A stretch of 10,793 nt of DNA, from the NCBI GenBank assembly GCA_030668905.1, contig DAOVEQ010000015.1, forward strand, positions 1 through 10,793, in the 5' to 3' direction. The position numbers were made by a program, and so were the translations under genes. The notes under the pieces are model-generated. The model was not told where the DNA came from and searched no databases. It worked only from the letters and a program-made list of their open reading frames with translations. Positions 1 through 6,888 of this stretch are shown here, piece after piece; the stretch's first letter is position 1; each line of letters opens with the position of its first letter. This stretch comes from Thermococci archaeon (GTDB lineage Archaea > Methanobacteriota_B > Thermococci > Methanofastidiosales > B48-G16).

Positions 1-30
1 TTTATCATGATAAAGTATCTATTGACTGTT

Positions 31-42
31 ATTTAAATTTAA
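31..42 (-). promoter_or_regulatory. Probable TATA box of a divergent gene off the left edge
   Basis: Read on the minus strand, an ATTTAAATAA-like element is centred about 26 bases before an ATG at positions 8-6. That is the spacing seen for the other leaderless genes in this window. Only the first two codons (Met-Ile) would lie inside the window, so the gene itself cannot be identified. An AT-rich palindromic element could also arise by chance. Confidence 0.35.
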
Positions 43-75
43 CGATCGTGGGATTATAACGATTCTCCAGACCAG

Positions 76-88
76 AAAATTATATATT
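76..88 (+). promoter_or_regulatory. TATA box of nre, leaderless start
   Basis: AAAATTATATATT is centred about 27 bases upstream of the ATG at 110. An archaeal transcript would then begin at or within a few bases of the start codon. No Shine-Dalgarno sequence precedes the ATG, which agrees with a leaderless message. Confidence 0.6.
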
Positions 89-109
89 CCCTGAAGAGAA
101 CACAAAGCA

Positions 110-1351
110 ATGAAACATCAATCTTTCCTGACACCCCGGTGTAAAATATTTGTAGATATATATAAATCTACGGACATAAATAAGGAGAAATGTATTGTAT
201 GCAAAGGGAGGCTCTTCTGTGGACTTTCAAAATGTCCTATCCTTGCACAGATAAGGGTACAGAAAAGAGTGACTCTGGATCGCGAGTTTTTTGGGCCTTC
301 ACCTTCATTATTTGTAGGCTGGAAAAACTATCCTCATGTTTATTACGGACCTCTTTCCCTCCCTTTTGAAGACGAGGCTGAGATTTACGATAATCCTAAA
401 CTATGGTATGGAGATGGTTTTAACGAGATAATTAACTACAGATCTTCTCTCATAAGATCGATGGAGAAGGTACGAGTGGATAAAGAAAGCAAGATCGTGG
501 AAGATGTTCAGGAGATAGTTCTTTCAGAAAAACCTATAGACATAGAGATAAAACTCAAGAAAAAGCCGAAATTCAATATACTGTTCTCTGCAGTATCACA
601 GCCTATGGGGCCTCTGGGTAAAATAGAAGAATTAAAGATTACTGAAAATCCGAAGATATCAAAAGAGGTAGATAAAGTTGTTAATGACGATATAAAAGCG
701 GAAAATGCTCTCGACATTCTTTACAAAGAGGGATATGACGTATACGCTCTCACAAGGTTTCTCAGTTCTGGGGCACTGGGAATAGAAAAAAAGATAGTGC
801 CTACGAGATGGAGCATTACAGCAGTAGATGACATTATCGGAAAAAAACTGATCTCGGAGATAAAAGATTTCCAGATCATAGATAGATACATTGTTCTGAG
901 CAACTCATATTTAGGAAATCATTTTGAGATTCTTCTCATTCCAAAAAAATGGGAGTTTGAGATATTGGAAGCGTGGATACCTGATACATTCTGGACCATG
1001 GGTGCGGAGAAGATAAACATAACATCCGAGTATGAAACTTATTTCGGAAGAAAAACGTATGCGATTAAACAGGGTGGAGGTTACTATGCGATAAGATTCG
1101 GAGTCCTGGAGAGGCTTAAAGAGTTGAAAAGACAGGCTTGTGCATTAGTTTTTAGAGAGGTCACTCCCGATTACTTTCTACCCGTGGGGGTCTGGGAATG
1201 CAGGGAAAATGTAAGAAACGCTGAAATGAACAGTTTTGACACCATGAAAGAAGCTCTGGAGTATATAAAATCCAAACTATCAACAGATTTTGATCTCTGG
1301 AAAGAAAAGAGTGTAATTCTGAATCAAGAAACCTTAGAAAGCTTTTTTTAA
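110..1351 (+). CDS. nre: Nre-family DNA repair protein (NreA/NreB type) with C-terminal PIP box
   Basis: This is an archaeal Nre protein of 413 residues, the usual size for the family. Known members act in DNA damage repair and bind the sliding clamp PCNA. An N-terminal zinc-finger-like cluster has Cys28, Cys31, Cys37 and Cys42 (CIVCKGRLFCGLSKC), followed by the Nre_N-type segment with FGPSPSLFVGW at about 61-71. The C-terminal half carries conserved-looking stretches such as LTRFLSSGALGIEKKIVPTRW (214-234) and GGGYYAIRFGVLERL. The last eight residues, QETLESFF, match the PIP-box pattern Q-x-x-hydrophobic-x-x-aromatic-aromatic exactly. The gene has its own TATA box and no leader. Its last 18 bases overlap the convergent methyltransferase gene. 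NreA versus NreB was not resolved. The family assignment is confident; cellular function is inferred from the family. Confidence 0.93.
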   Translation: MKHQSFLTPRCKIFVDIYKSTDINKEKCIVCKGRLFCGLSKCPILAQIRVQKRVTLDREFFGPSPSLFVGWKNYPHVYYGPLSLPFEDEAEIYDNPKLWYGDGFNEIINYRSSLIRSMEKVRVDKESKIVEDVQEIVLSEKPIDIEIKLKKKPKFNILFSAVSQPMGPLGKIEELKITENPKISKEVDKVVNDDIKAENALDILYKEGYDVYALTRFLSSGALGIEKKIVPTRWSITAVDDIIGKKLISEIKDFQIIDRYIVLSNSYLGNHFEILLIPKKWEFEILEAWIPDTFWTMGAEKINITSEYETYFGRKTYAIKQGGGYYAIRFGVLERLKELKRQACALVFREVTPDYFLPVGVWECRENVRNAEMNSFDTMKEALEYIKSKLSTDFDLWKEKSVILNQETLESFF

Positions 1352-1822
1352 TACAAATCCCACGTCCTCATCACATTCTCTTCTATCGATCAACTCAAAT
1401 ATTTTAAGAGCACTTATCACATCCTCTTTATACGTTTTTTTAAGAGTTGTCAGGACAAAGATCCCCTCTCTCTTTAAAACTCTGTAAGCTTCGGAGATCA
1501 TTCTATAAGAAAGTAAGTTCTGTAGAACTGTAAAAGAAAAAACAAAATCAAAAACGCAATCTTTAAAAGGTAAAAACTCACAATCTGCAAGTATTTTGTT
1601 GGCGAAGCTTCCTTTTTTTAACATCTCAAGAGATAAATCTGCACCTATATAGTTATCGTATTCCAAAAAATCATATAAAAGTCCTGTACCACATCCAATA
1701 TCCAGTATTTTCCCTTTTAGAGGAAAATTTATCATTTTTTTATATTTATTTTCCTGTATCTCCCTGTATCTTTGATTATAAAATGAAGCAGTCCTATCAT
1801 ATTTCTTTACTACGTTTTTCAT
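1334..1822 (-). CDS. Class I SAM-dependent methyltransferase (Methyltransf_11-like)
   Basis: A 162-residue Rossmann-fold methyltransferase. Motif I is ILDIGCGTG at 39-47 and binds S-adenosylmethionine. The acidic residue after strand 2 is Asp62 (IGADLS), followed by LADCEFLPF (78-86) and strand-4 residues FDFVFSFTVLQNL. AYRVLKREGIFVLTTLK (112-128) is the typical loop before strand 5. The N-terminal YDRTASFYNQRY resembles the cap helix of UbiE-like enzymes. It is shorter than the usual 200-250 residues, so little substrate-binding region remains and the substrate cannot be named. The start ATG shares one base with the stop of the upstream membrane gene (TGATG), which indicates one transcript with translational coupling. 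Two GAGGT repeats sit 9 and 15 bases before the start and could serve as ribosome binding sites. The 3' end overlaps nre by 18 bases. Confidence 0.88.
   Translation of the reverse strand: MKNVVKKYDRTASFYNQRYREIQENKYKKMINFPLKGKILDIGCGTGLLYDFLEYDNYIGADLSLEMLKKGSFANKILADCEFLPFKDCVFDFVFSFTVLQNLLSYRMISEAYRVLKREGIFVLTTLKKTYKEDVISALKIFELIDRRECDEDVGFVLKKAF
1343..1349 (+). terminator. T7 tract at the end of nre, possible terminator
   Basis: A run of seven T covers the two final Phe codons and the first base of the stop codon of nre. Archaeal intrinsic termination uses T-tracts without requiring a hairpin, so this may help end the nre transcript. A second T7 lies at 1435-1441, antisense to the methyltransferase gene. 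Position is the only evidence. Confidence 0.3.
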
Positions 1823-2547
1823 CAGTACTTTACCTCTACCTCTATACTGTATTCAATGCCTTTTTCTTCCTTGAGGTAATATATTGTTATTACAACGATA
1901 AAGAACGGAATCAGAAAAATATACTGCAAAAATACCCCGGCTATGGGTATCAATGAAACTCCAAGAGATACGAGCAAAAAGAATAAACCTAAATAAAATC
2001 CTCTTTTTAAGTCTCTTCTAAGGAAATTAACTCCTTTAATCAGTGCATTGTGGAAATATTTACCGTCTGCAGTTGAAGGCAAAATATAAAACATTATGGG
2101 AGATATGAAGAGCACTACAAAAAAGATGCCTACAAACATTAGAATGATCCCGCAAGTTCCAAGAGCAGCCAGGAGGGAGAAAGGAAGTATCACAATGATA
2201 TAAAATATCAAAAAAAGTAAAAATGTTGCCAAAAATGTAGGAAATACTTTGATAGATTTCAGAACAATCTCTTTAATCTCAATATTTCCTCTTAATGTAA
2301 AATCATAGATCATTATACCCTCCATGAGCAAAAAGAAGATATAAATTAAAAAAAGGATTATTGCAGCGTATATCAGGTGAGAAATATCAAAATTTGCAAA
2401 ATAATATATATCAAAGCCTGATCTCCAGAAATCTATAAAGATCTTTCCAGCAAATGTCATGGCAAAGACCGCGGGGATAGCCATTGGAACTAAAAGAATT
2501 GGTTTTTTAAATATAGTATCTATAGCCTGAGTAAATATCTTTTCCAT
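1822..2547 (-). CDS. Six-helix integral membrane protein of unknown function
   Basis: This 241-residue protein is largely hydrophobic. About six membrane segments are visible, near 16-36, 55-82, 102-128, 131-155, 182-200 and 204-225. Basic and charged linkers occur at 86-100 (NIEIKEIVLKSIK) and 168-182 (HNALIKGVNFLRRDLKRG). The N-terminus, with a short amphipathic stretch and a KKP before helix 1, resembles archaeal DUF4013/DUF7847-type membrane proteins that have no assigned role; that resemblance is an impression, not a search result. No transport, catalytic or metal motif stands out. The gene leads a two-gene unit with the methyltransferase. A TATA box about 23 bases upstream points to leaderless expression. 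The following charged C-tail (KEEKG...EVEVKY) is about 16 residues. Confidence 0.75.
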   Translation of the reverse strand: MEKIFTQAIDTIFKKPILLVPMAIPAVFAMTFAGKIFIDFWRSGFDIYYFANFDISHLIYAAIILFLIYIFFLLMEGIMIYDFTLRGNIEIKEIVLKSIKVFPTFLATFLLFLIFYIIVILPFSLLAALGTCGIILMFVGIFFVVLFISPIMFYILPSTADGKYFHNALIKGVNFLRRDLKRGFYLGLFFLLVSLGVSLIPIAGVFLQYIFLIPFFIVVITIYYLKEEKGIEYSIEVEVKY

Positions 2548-2563
2548 ATTGTTAAATATGTTT

Positions 2564-2576
2564 CTAAATTTAAAAA
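2564..2576 (-). promoter_or_regulatory. TATA box of the membrane protein/methyltransferase unit
   Basis: On the minus strand TTTTTAAATTTAG is centred about 23 bases before the ATG at 2547. It lies in the 38-base gap after the transglutaminase gene, so this pair probably has its own promoter and is not only read through from upstream. Confidence 0.55.
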
Positions 2577-2585
2577 TATTTCTTT

Positions 2586-4400
2586 TCAGAAAATCTTTTC
2601 TTCAAAATTCAAGACAAACGTTATGTAAAAAATAACAAGGATGACAGAAGTTAATAGAAATGTCAGAATTTTGGAGGGTAATAGCGATATATACGGAAAT
2701 AAGAAGATTGTAATCCCTGCAGCCAGTGAAAAAGAGAGTATTCTACTCCTATATCTGTCGGTCCACTCTATACCATGTTTTGTCATATAGAGGAAGGTTA
2801 TGAAAAGAAAAACAGATAAAAATCCTATTTCTCTAGATAGGAGGATAAGGAAATAGAAAGATACAAATAAGAAAGCTGTCAAAATAAAAGAGTTCATTAA
2901 ATACGAAAAATCTATCTTTTTCCTCCAGTTAGCCAATAATATTCCAAAAAGTAAAAAAGAGATAGTTTTGTAAGTATAGGAATAACAGAATGAATAAGCA
3001 ATTAAATTTAAGACATCTATATCTTTAATGCCCTTAGAATTGAATTTGATATAATATCCTCCCAGAGGTTCAAGAATATCTCCTCCTTCATACTCCACCC
3101 ACGCATGCCCTATCCCAAAGACTACTTTTGGTTTATATCCCATCTTTTCTAAAATAGAAGCTGCTAAAATTGCTTGTCCATCACAATCGTCTCTCATGAC
3201 TGAGAGAATTTCCATTGGAGAAGGATAAGTATTGTATACTTCTGTAACTGTTTCCATTCTAAGGAATATAAAATCATCAAGATCTTTCTCTTCTATTTCT
3301 TGAGAAATTAAAGAGACACCAATACTGTTTGACCGTATCAAAAGATTTGGATTCGTTTCTCTCTCGTGATAATGTACCTGAGAAGAAAGAATTAAAAGAA
3401 AAAGTAGAAAGATGAAACTCCTTTTTTTATCTATTATAAAAAATACAAAAAATGGAAAAAGAACTAACGTCCCATAGTAAAGGAAGAAAAACTTTGAATA
3501 AGGGGATATATCCTGTTTTTGAGCAAGAATCGGTCTTGGATCTTCTCCTTCAAAATATGCTTTCCAGGCAGCCTCGAGGTTTAAAGCGAGATCGAGATGT
3601 TCGTTTCCTCTTATATTTTTCATCATTTTTTGATAAGAATATAATACATCATATTCTTCTCTATTTTTGAATTTATTTGGTGGTATAAAGTTTTGAATAA
3701 GAATCTTGTTAGTATCATGACTTGGATCTAAAAAACTCCCTATTACGAGCAGTTTTCCTCTTCCGTAATTTTTTACACCTATCAGTGTAACAGGTTTAGA
3801 GACCTCATAATGAAAATCTTCAAAATCAAAAGAAAATTTATGTGATTCAGATGCTGTGAGATCAAAATCTCCAGAGACCAACTTAGTCCTTTTAAAATAG
3901 AGACAGTCGACATTTTTTGTCAGTTCGTTTTTTTCTAGATCTGTTAGTTTAAAGTTATAGCTCTCTTCGCCTGCCTCTTGTGGCATATAACTTTTACCCA
4001 TATGTTCTATCTCTGTTACACTCACATCGAATACTGAAAGAAGTGGATTTAGAACTTCTCCTCCCATAGTTACTAAATACCCTCCATCTGTTACAAATTT
4101 TGCTATAGCTTCTATCTCAGAATTGAAAAAAGAGTGCCCTGGCTCTGAGATTATCAAAAGATCATAATTTGATAACACTTTTGAAGTTATTGGGAAAAAA
4201 GGTGTTTCTTCACAGGAAAAATTATTTTTCAGTACCAGAATACCACTTTTAGCGTTTCCGTGAACCGTATCGAGCAAAATGTTAGAAGGCTCGTAGTTCT
4301 CTTCCAAATTTTCATCAATTTGCGGAAAATAATTTACATTTAATAAAACTATAGAGATCATTAAAAGAAGATATATAAAACTATACCTTGTTAATTCCAT
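2586..4400 (-). CDS. Membrane transglutaminase-like protein with N-terminal GATase-like (DUF4350-type) domain
   Basis: This protein has 604 residues when counted from the ATG at 4400; GTG codons at 4409 and 4406 are alternative starts. The ATG lies 2 bases after the microprotein stop, and GGTGA just before it can act as a ribosome binding site. A signal-anchor helix (about 5-25) is followed by a GATase1-like domain (about 45-225) with YDLLIISEPGHSFFNSEI and VTDGGYLVTMGGE, as in DUF4350-type domains. Two helices follow (about 304-324 and 328-343), joined by a basic IIDKKRS turn. A transglutaminase-like core spans about 390-452: Cys406 (RDDCDGQA), His432 (GIGHAWVEY) and Glu444 (DILEP) fit a Cys-His-acid triad with Glu in place of the common Asp. 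Five more helices end the protein. Basic loops DKKR and NWRKK fit the cytoplasmic side, which would place both soluble domains outside. Proteolysis, crosslinking and a non-catalytic role all remain possible. Confidence 0.8.
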   Translation of the reverse strand: MELTRYSFIYLLLMISIVLLNVNYFPQIDENLEENYEPSNILLDTVHGNAKSGILVLKNNFSCEETPFFPITSKVLSNYDLLIISEPGHSFFNSEIEAIAKFVTDGGYLVTMGGEVLNPLLSVFDVSVTEIEHMGKSYMPQEAGEESYNFKLTDLEKNELTKNVDCLYFKRTKLVSGDFDLTASESHKFSFDFEDFHYEVSKPVTLIGVKNYGRGKLLVIGSFLDPSHDTNKILIQNFIPPNKFKNREEYDVLYSYQKMMKNIRGNEHLDLALNLEAAWKAYFEGEDPRPILAQKQDISPYSKFFFLYYGTLVLFPFFVFFIIDKKRSFIFLLFLLILSSQVHYHERETNPNLLIRSNSIGVSLISQEIEEKDLDDFIFLRMETVTEVYNTYPSPMEILSVMRDDCDGQAILAASILEKMGYKPKVVFGIGHAWVEYEGGDILEPLGGYYIKFNSKGIKDIDVLNLIAYSFCYSYTYKTISFLLFGILLANWRKKIDFSYLMNSFILTAFLFVSFYFLILLSREIGFLSVFLFITFLYMTKHGIEWTDRYRSRILSFSLAAGITIFLFPYISLLPSKILTFLLTSVILVIFYITFVLNFEEKIF

Positions 4401-4402
4401 AC

Positions 4403-4543
4403 TCACCACATAATTGATATTAAAAACACTAAAATTAATACTGCTACAATGAAAAGTATAAACGGCAAAAGGACTGTTTGAAGAAAGGCTAATGTAAAAG
4501 CCACATAATCCTTCCAGTCCAAGGGTATCTCTTCTTTATCCAT
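4403..4543 (-). CDS. 46-residue single-pass membrane microprotein
   Basis: This short open frame encodes a charged start (MDKEEIPLDWKDYVAF), then an almost unbroken hydrophobic helix from about residue 17 to 45 (for example LLPFILFIVAVLILVFLISI), ending in Met-Trp-stop. It is immediately upstream of the membrane transglutaminase gene, whose ATG lies 2 bases beyond this TGA. A TATA box is centred about 24 bases before its ATG at 4543, the same spacing as at other starts in this window. Three points support it: promoter placement, tight coupling to the next gene, and a coherent composition of acidic cytosolic tail plus helix with no other gene on either strand. I do not recognise a family. It may be a partner or assembly subunit of the large protein. 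It could also be only a translated leader. Confidence 0.68.
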   Translation of the reverse strand: MDKEEIPLDWKDYVAFTLAFLQTVLLPFILFIVAVLILVFLISIMW

Positions 4544-4560
4544 AAATGATCTCTACTGTT

Positions 4561-4572
4561 ACTTTTAAATAC
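4561..4572 (-). promoter_or_regulatory. TATA box of the microprotein/transglutaminase unit
   Basis: On the minus strand GTATTTAAAAGT is centred about 24 bases before the ATG at 4543, preceded by an A-rich GAAAAAA that could be a BRE-like element. It is the only good promoter upstream of the large transglutaminase gene. Confidence 0.55.
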
Positions 4573-4647
4573 TTTTTTCAAAATTGTTGGGTACGTTATT
4601 TTTTCGTTTACTTAAAAATGTGGAAAATGAATCTTGCCGTTTGGCTG

Positions 4648-5139
4648 CTATGGTTTTAAAGACGCTACTTTCTGCAAATGTATTTCATAGCCCTCCTTGG
4701 CTTTCTGCATTTGTTCCTCGACCCATTTCTCAAATCCTATTTCCTTAAATCTCTTATACCTATCCATCGTGTCGGGATCTGCATACTCTTTAAATTTGGA
4801 GCATGGAAACTCTTCACACTCGAAACATATACGCAGTCCTTTTTCAGAACAGCATTTCCTTACCTCACACCAAGGTGGTCCCCCACCATGGTGACACCCT
4901 GGACATTTTGCATTGTCGATGAACCATTCTAATCCCTTCACAAATTGCTTGAAATCGAATGCTTCCTCGGAACGAAATTTGAAACCGTAAAGATCTGCAA
5001 ATTCCCTCATTTGCTTGGCTGTTTCAACAATCAGTCCATTATACTGTCCACAACCTCCACAATAATCACCGCATGGTGCAACTAAGTCATATTTTTCCAT
5101 TTTCTCATCTCTTAGACATATTTCGCCTAACTCCTTCAT
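4648..5139 (-). CDS. DUF3795-family cysteine-rich protein
   Basis: A 163-residue protein with the pattern of DUF3795, a family of unknown function presumed to bind metal. Cysteines fall in three groups: Cys23, Cys27 and Cys30 (CGDYCGGC), then Cys79, Cys82, Cys91, Cys96 and Cys97 (CPGCHHGGGPPWC...KCC), then Cys105, Cys108 and Cys113 (CFECEEFPC). That makes eleven cysteines plus two adjacent histidines, enough for zinc or iron-sulfur binding. The C-terminal third is a charged helical region typical of the family (FKEIGFEKWVEEQMQKAKEG). The start is uncertain: the ATG at 5139 is used here, but the ATG at 5100 (MEKYDLVAPCG) starts nearer the conserved block. There is no signal peptide, so it is likely cytoplasmic. 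It appears to be a single-gene unit with its own TATA box. The family is clear; the role is not known. Confidence 0.88.
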   Translation of the reverse strand: MKELGEICLRDEKMEKYDLVAPCGDYCGGCGQYNGLIVETAKQMREFADLYGFKFRSEEAFDFKQFVKGLEWFIDNAKCPGCHHGGGPPWCEVRKCCSEKGLRICFECEEFPCSKFKEYADPDTMDRYKRFKEIGFEKWVEEQMQKAKEGYEIHLQKVASLKP

Positions 5140-5167
5140 ATCAAACTACTAATAATACATTCCGTTG

Positions 5168-5179
5168 TTTTTAAATTTT
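5168..5179 (-). promoter_or_regulatory. TATA box of the DUF3795 gene, overlapping the rtcA stop
   Basis: AAAATTTAAAAA on the minus strand covers the last codons and stop of rtcA (stop at 5171-5173). A start site about 26 bases downstream would fall near 5147, leaving about 8 bases of leader before the ATG at 5139. A leader of about 47 bases would precede the alternative ATG at 5100. Confidence 0.4.
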
Positions 5180-6166
5180 TGTTTCAACTATATTCCCTTC
5201 TATCTTGAATTTAGCGGGGAGAAACTTCTCAGTTACCCCGATATTGCTTTTTAAATGATCTGTAATCTCTGAGACCTTGATCTTTCCTCCCACTAATCCC
5301 AAGTATGGGATTATCTGATCTCCCATGTATTTATCGAGAACTGCATTGGATTCTATCTCTTTTTTTAACTCCTCTGCTGCTTCTCTTCCAACGATTTCAG
5401 CTTTTTTTCCTCTTTCGCCAAGAACAGAACTACCTATTCTCGAGTTTTCAAAATGTGCTGTGCCTGTAACAGACGAGCCAATGGAATAAGAATCTACATA
5501 CTTTGTCTCTTTTTCGCATGGTAAAACTCTTCTGAAACCTCTTATCTGCCTTTCTGCCACCTCGGCACTCTTTAGATGATGTGTGGCTACACTTATTGTC
5601 TTAATTTTTTTCTTTTCTCCTCTTTCTGTAAGATCTATCTTCTTCTTCTCTTTCCATGGTAAAACTTCGAATCTGATTTTTCCTCCACCCTTAGGATAAA
5701 AACCATATCTTAAAATTTCCATTTTTGTCTCTATTCCCATTTCTTTTAGAAAATAGAGGAATACCCCTGAGTAATAATCAATTGAAGGAGACCATTGCAC
5801 ATTTGTGCCTCCTGTAATATTTAAAACTGTTTTTTTATCTGAAAAAATGGTTATTGGAATTAAAGTTTGCAGAAGTAATGTTACTGATCCCGCAGTACCT
5901 ATATCTATTTTATATTTTCCCGAGTTTATAGTATCCGGCCTGAAAACAACTTCTTTCGATCCGATCTCTGCCCCCTCTACCAGAGCATTGCATATTTTTA
6001 CGGCGGCGAGTATACCTGTCAAATGTTGTCTCTTGAGTCCTGGGGGATCTCTACTTGCTCGAATGTTGAATATTCTAGTTTCTTTTCCTGTAACACCCGC
6101 AAGAGCTACAGCTGTCCTTAAAATCTGTCCTCCTCCTTCACAGTAGCTTCCATCTATCTCTATCAA
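5171..6166 (-). CDS. rtcA: RNA 3'-terminal phosphate cyclase
   Basis: RtcA converts RNA 3'-phosphate ends to 2',3'-cyclic phosphates using ATP through a covalent histidine-AMP intermediate. The 331-residue length fits the family. The family signature opens the protein (IDGSYCEGGGQILR), followed by NIRASRDPPGLKRQH, which contributes to the active site, and IDIGTAGSVTLLLQ. His304 in ITDHLKSNI corresponds in position to the adenylated histidine near the C-terminus of known enzymes. The TTG at 6166 is chosen as start: AGGTGG lies 5 bases upstream, and the protein then begins MIEIDGS, as archaeal homologues do. The GTG at 6175 lies inside that ribosome binding site and would add three residues. 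The first 29 bases overlap the end of the upstream membrane gene, so the two are probably translated from one message. No rtcB ligase gene is in the window. Confidence 0.95.
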   Translation of the reverse strand: MIEIDGSYCEGGGQILRTAVALAGVTGKETRIFNIRASRDPPGLKRQHLTGILAAVKICNALVEGAEIGSKEVVFRPDTINSGKYKIDIGTAGSVTLLLQTLIPITIFSDKKTVLNITGGTNVQWSPSIDYYSGVFLYFLKEMGIETKMEILRYGFYPKGGGKIRFEVLPWKEKKKIDLTERGEKKKIKTISVATHHLKSAEVAERQIRGFRRVLPCEKETKYVDSYSIGSSVTGTAHFENSRIGSSVLGERGKKAEIVGREAAEELKKEIESNAVLDKYMGDQIIPYLGLVGGKIKVSEITDHLKSNIGVTEKFLPAKFKIEGNIVETKI

Positions 6167-6806
6167 TAAAACCACCTTTCAGTATTGCATAACATAAAAC
6201 TGTAGATAATATCGTGAAGATTAATCTTTCTAGGGGATATATGAAAACAACTTTTTCGAAGACTTCCGGGGACGGTGAGTACATGTTCAGAAAAAATATA
6301 CTTCCTGTCAAATGAGTTGTCAGAGTTGCGCAAAAAGAAATGATGAAAAGGGAAACTGCAATATGTTTCGATTTTAAAAACTCGGGAAGTTTTTTCCCTG
6401 TAAAAATAATAAAAAATAAGGCTACAAAGTGAAGAAAGGGATAATACCAGACTATTCTTCCAGTATCAAAAAGATACCATAAAAATATCAATGCCCCCAG
6501 AAGAACAGTCCCTTCTTTCCATTTTTTGTAAGCTAGAAAACCAGCCTGTAAACTTCCAACAGCGGGTACAATAAAATAAGCAAATCCGAAGGGTAGAGAA
6601 GGGTTTATTAAAGAAAGAACAAAAGCTCCTATTCCTGTAGCCAAAAATCCATAGTATGGATTTAAAAGAATACCGTTAAAAGGTTTTAAAACTTCGCTAA
6701 AACTCATTGTAGTTGAAGATCCAACTAAAGGAAACGCGGGGATCATGCCTATAACAGTGTACAAAGCCGCAAAAATCCCAACATGAGCTATTTTCTGGCT
6801 GTTCAT
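6138..6806 (-). CDS. ECF transporter S-component-like membrane protein
   Basis: A 222-residue polytopic membrane protein whose start reads like an energy-coupling-factor substrate-binding (S) subunit: KIAHVGIFAALYTVIGMIP, then MSFSEVLKPFNGILLNPYYGFLATGIGAF, where S components commonly have a GP-x-x-G-type turn. Helices appear near 7-27, 48-66, 70-92, 99-113, 119-136, 148-170 and 188-209. The last segment, YPLERLIFTILSTVLCYAI, also fits the family, which binds vitamins or metals at the membrane. No substrate-specific motif is recognised. No EcfA ATPase or EcfT gene is in the window, so it would have to share a module encoded elsewhere. It precedes and overlaps rtcA. Its TATA box lies about 25 bases upstream, consistent with leaderless expression. 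An unrelated six- or seven-helix protein is the alternative. Confidence 0.65.
   Translation of the reverse strand: MNSQKIAHVGIFAALYTVIGMIPAFPLVGSSTTMSFSEVLKPFNGILLNPYYGFLATGIGAFVLSLINPSLPFGFAYFIVPAVGSLQAGFLAYKKWKEGTVLLGALIFLWYLFDTGRIVWYYPFLHFVALFFIIFTGKKLPEFLKSKHIAVSLFIISFCATLTTHLTGSIFFLNMYSPSPEVFEKVVFIYPLERLIFTILSTVLCYAILKGGFIDRDRWKLL
6167..6177 (-). promoter_or_regulatory. Ribosome binding site that decides the rtcA start
   Basis: On the minus strand AGGTGG (6177-6172) matches the archaeal anti-Shine-Dalgarno complement and is spaced 5 bases (TTTTA) from a TTG at 6166-6164. The candidate GTG at 6175-6173 is part of the AGGTGG itself, so it is unlikely to be the initiator. Confidence 0.6.
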
Positions 6807-6826
6807 GATCAGGAAAAGATGATGTT

Positions 6827-6836
6827 CATATAAAAA
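6827..6836 (-). promoter_or_regulatory. TATA box of the S-component/rtcA unit
   Basis: TTTTTATATG on the minus strand is centred about 25 bases before the ATG at 6806. It shares the 82-base divergent region 6807-6888 with the promoter of the deacetylase gene. Confidence 0.55.
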
Positions 6837-6857
6837 TCTTTCTGAGAATATGTGATA

Positions 6858-6870
6858 AACTTTTTATTTT
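6858..6870 (+). promoter_or_regulatory. TATA box of the deacetylase gene
   Basis: AACTTTTTATTTT is centred about 25 bases before the ATG at 6889, predicting a leaderless message. The two divergent TATA boxes are only about 20 bases apart, so a single bound regulator could affect both. Confidence 0.5.
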
Positions 6871-6888
6871 CGGATGTAAAGTATCTCT

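Noticed and set aside
3452..3670. 72-codon plus-strand frame inside the membrane transglutaminase gene
   Set aside because: It is antisense to a well-supported coding region, lacks a promoter or ribosome binding site, and shows no recognisable domain.
5805..6146. 113-codon plus-strand frame inside rtcA
   Set aside because: It is a shadow of rtcA, whose motifs fully account for the region on the other strand.
6816..6862. Possible C/D-box small RNA in the divergent region
   Set aside because: An ATGATG-like C box and a CTGA at 6841-6844 are present, but each C-type box has a mismatch, no final D box follows, and the stretch is already explained by two TATA boxes.
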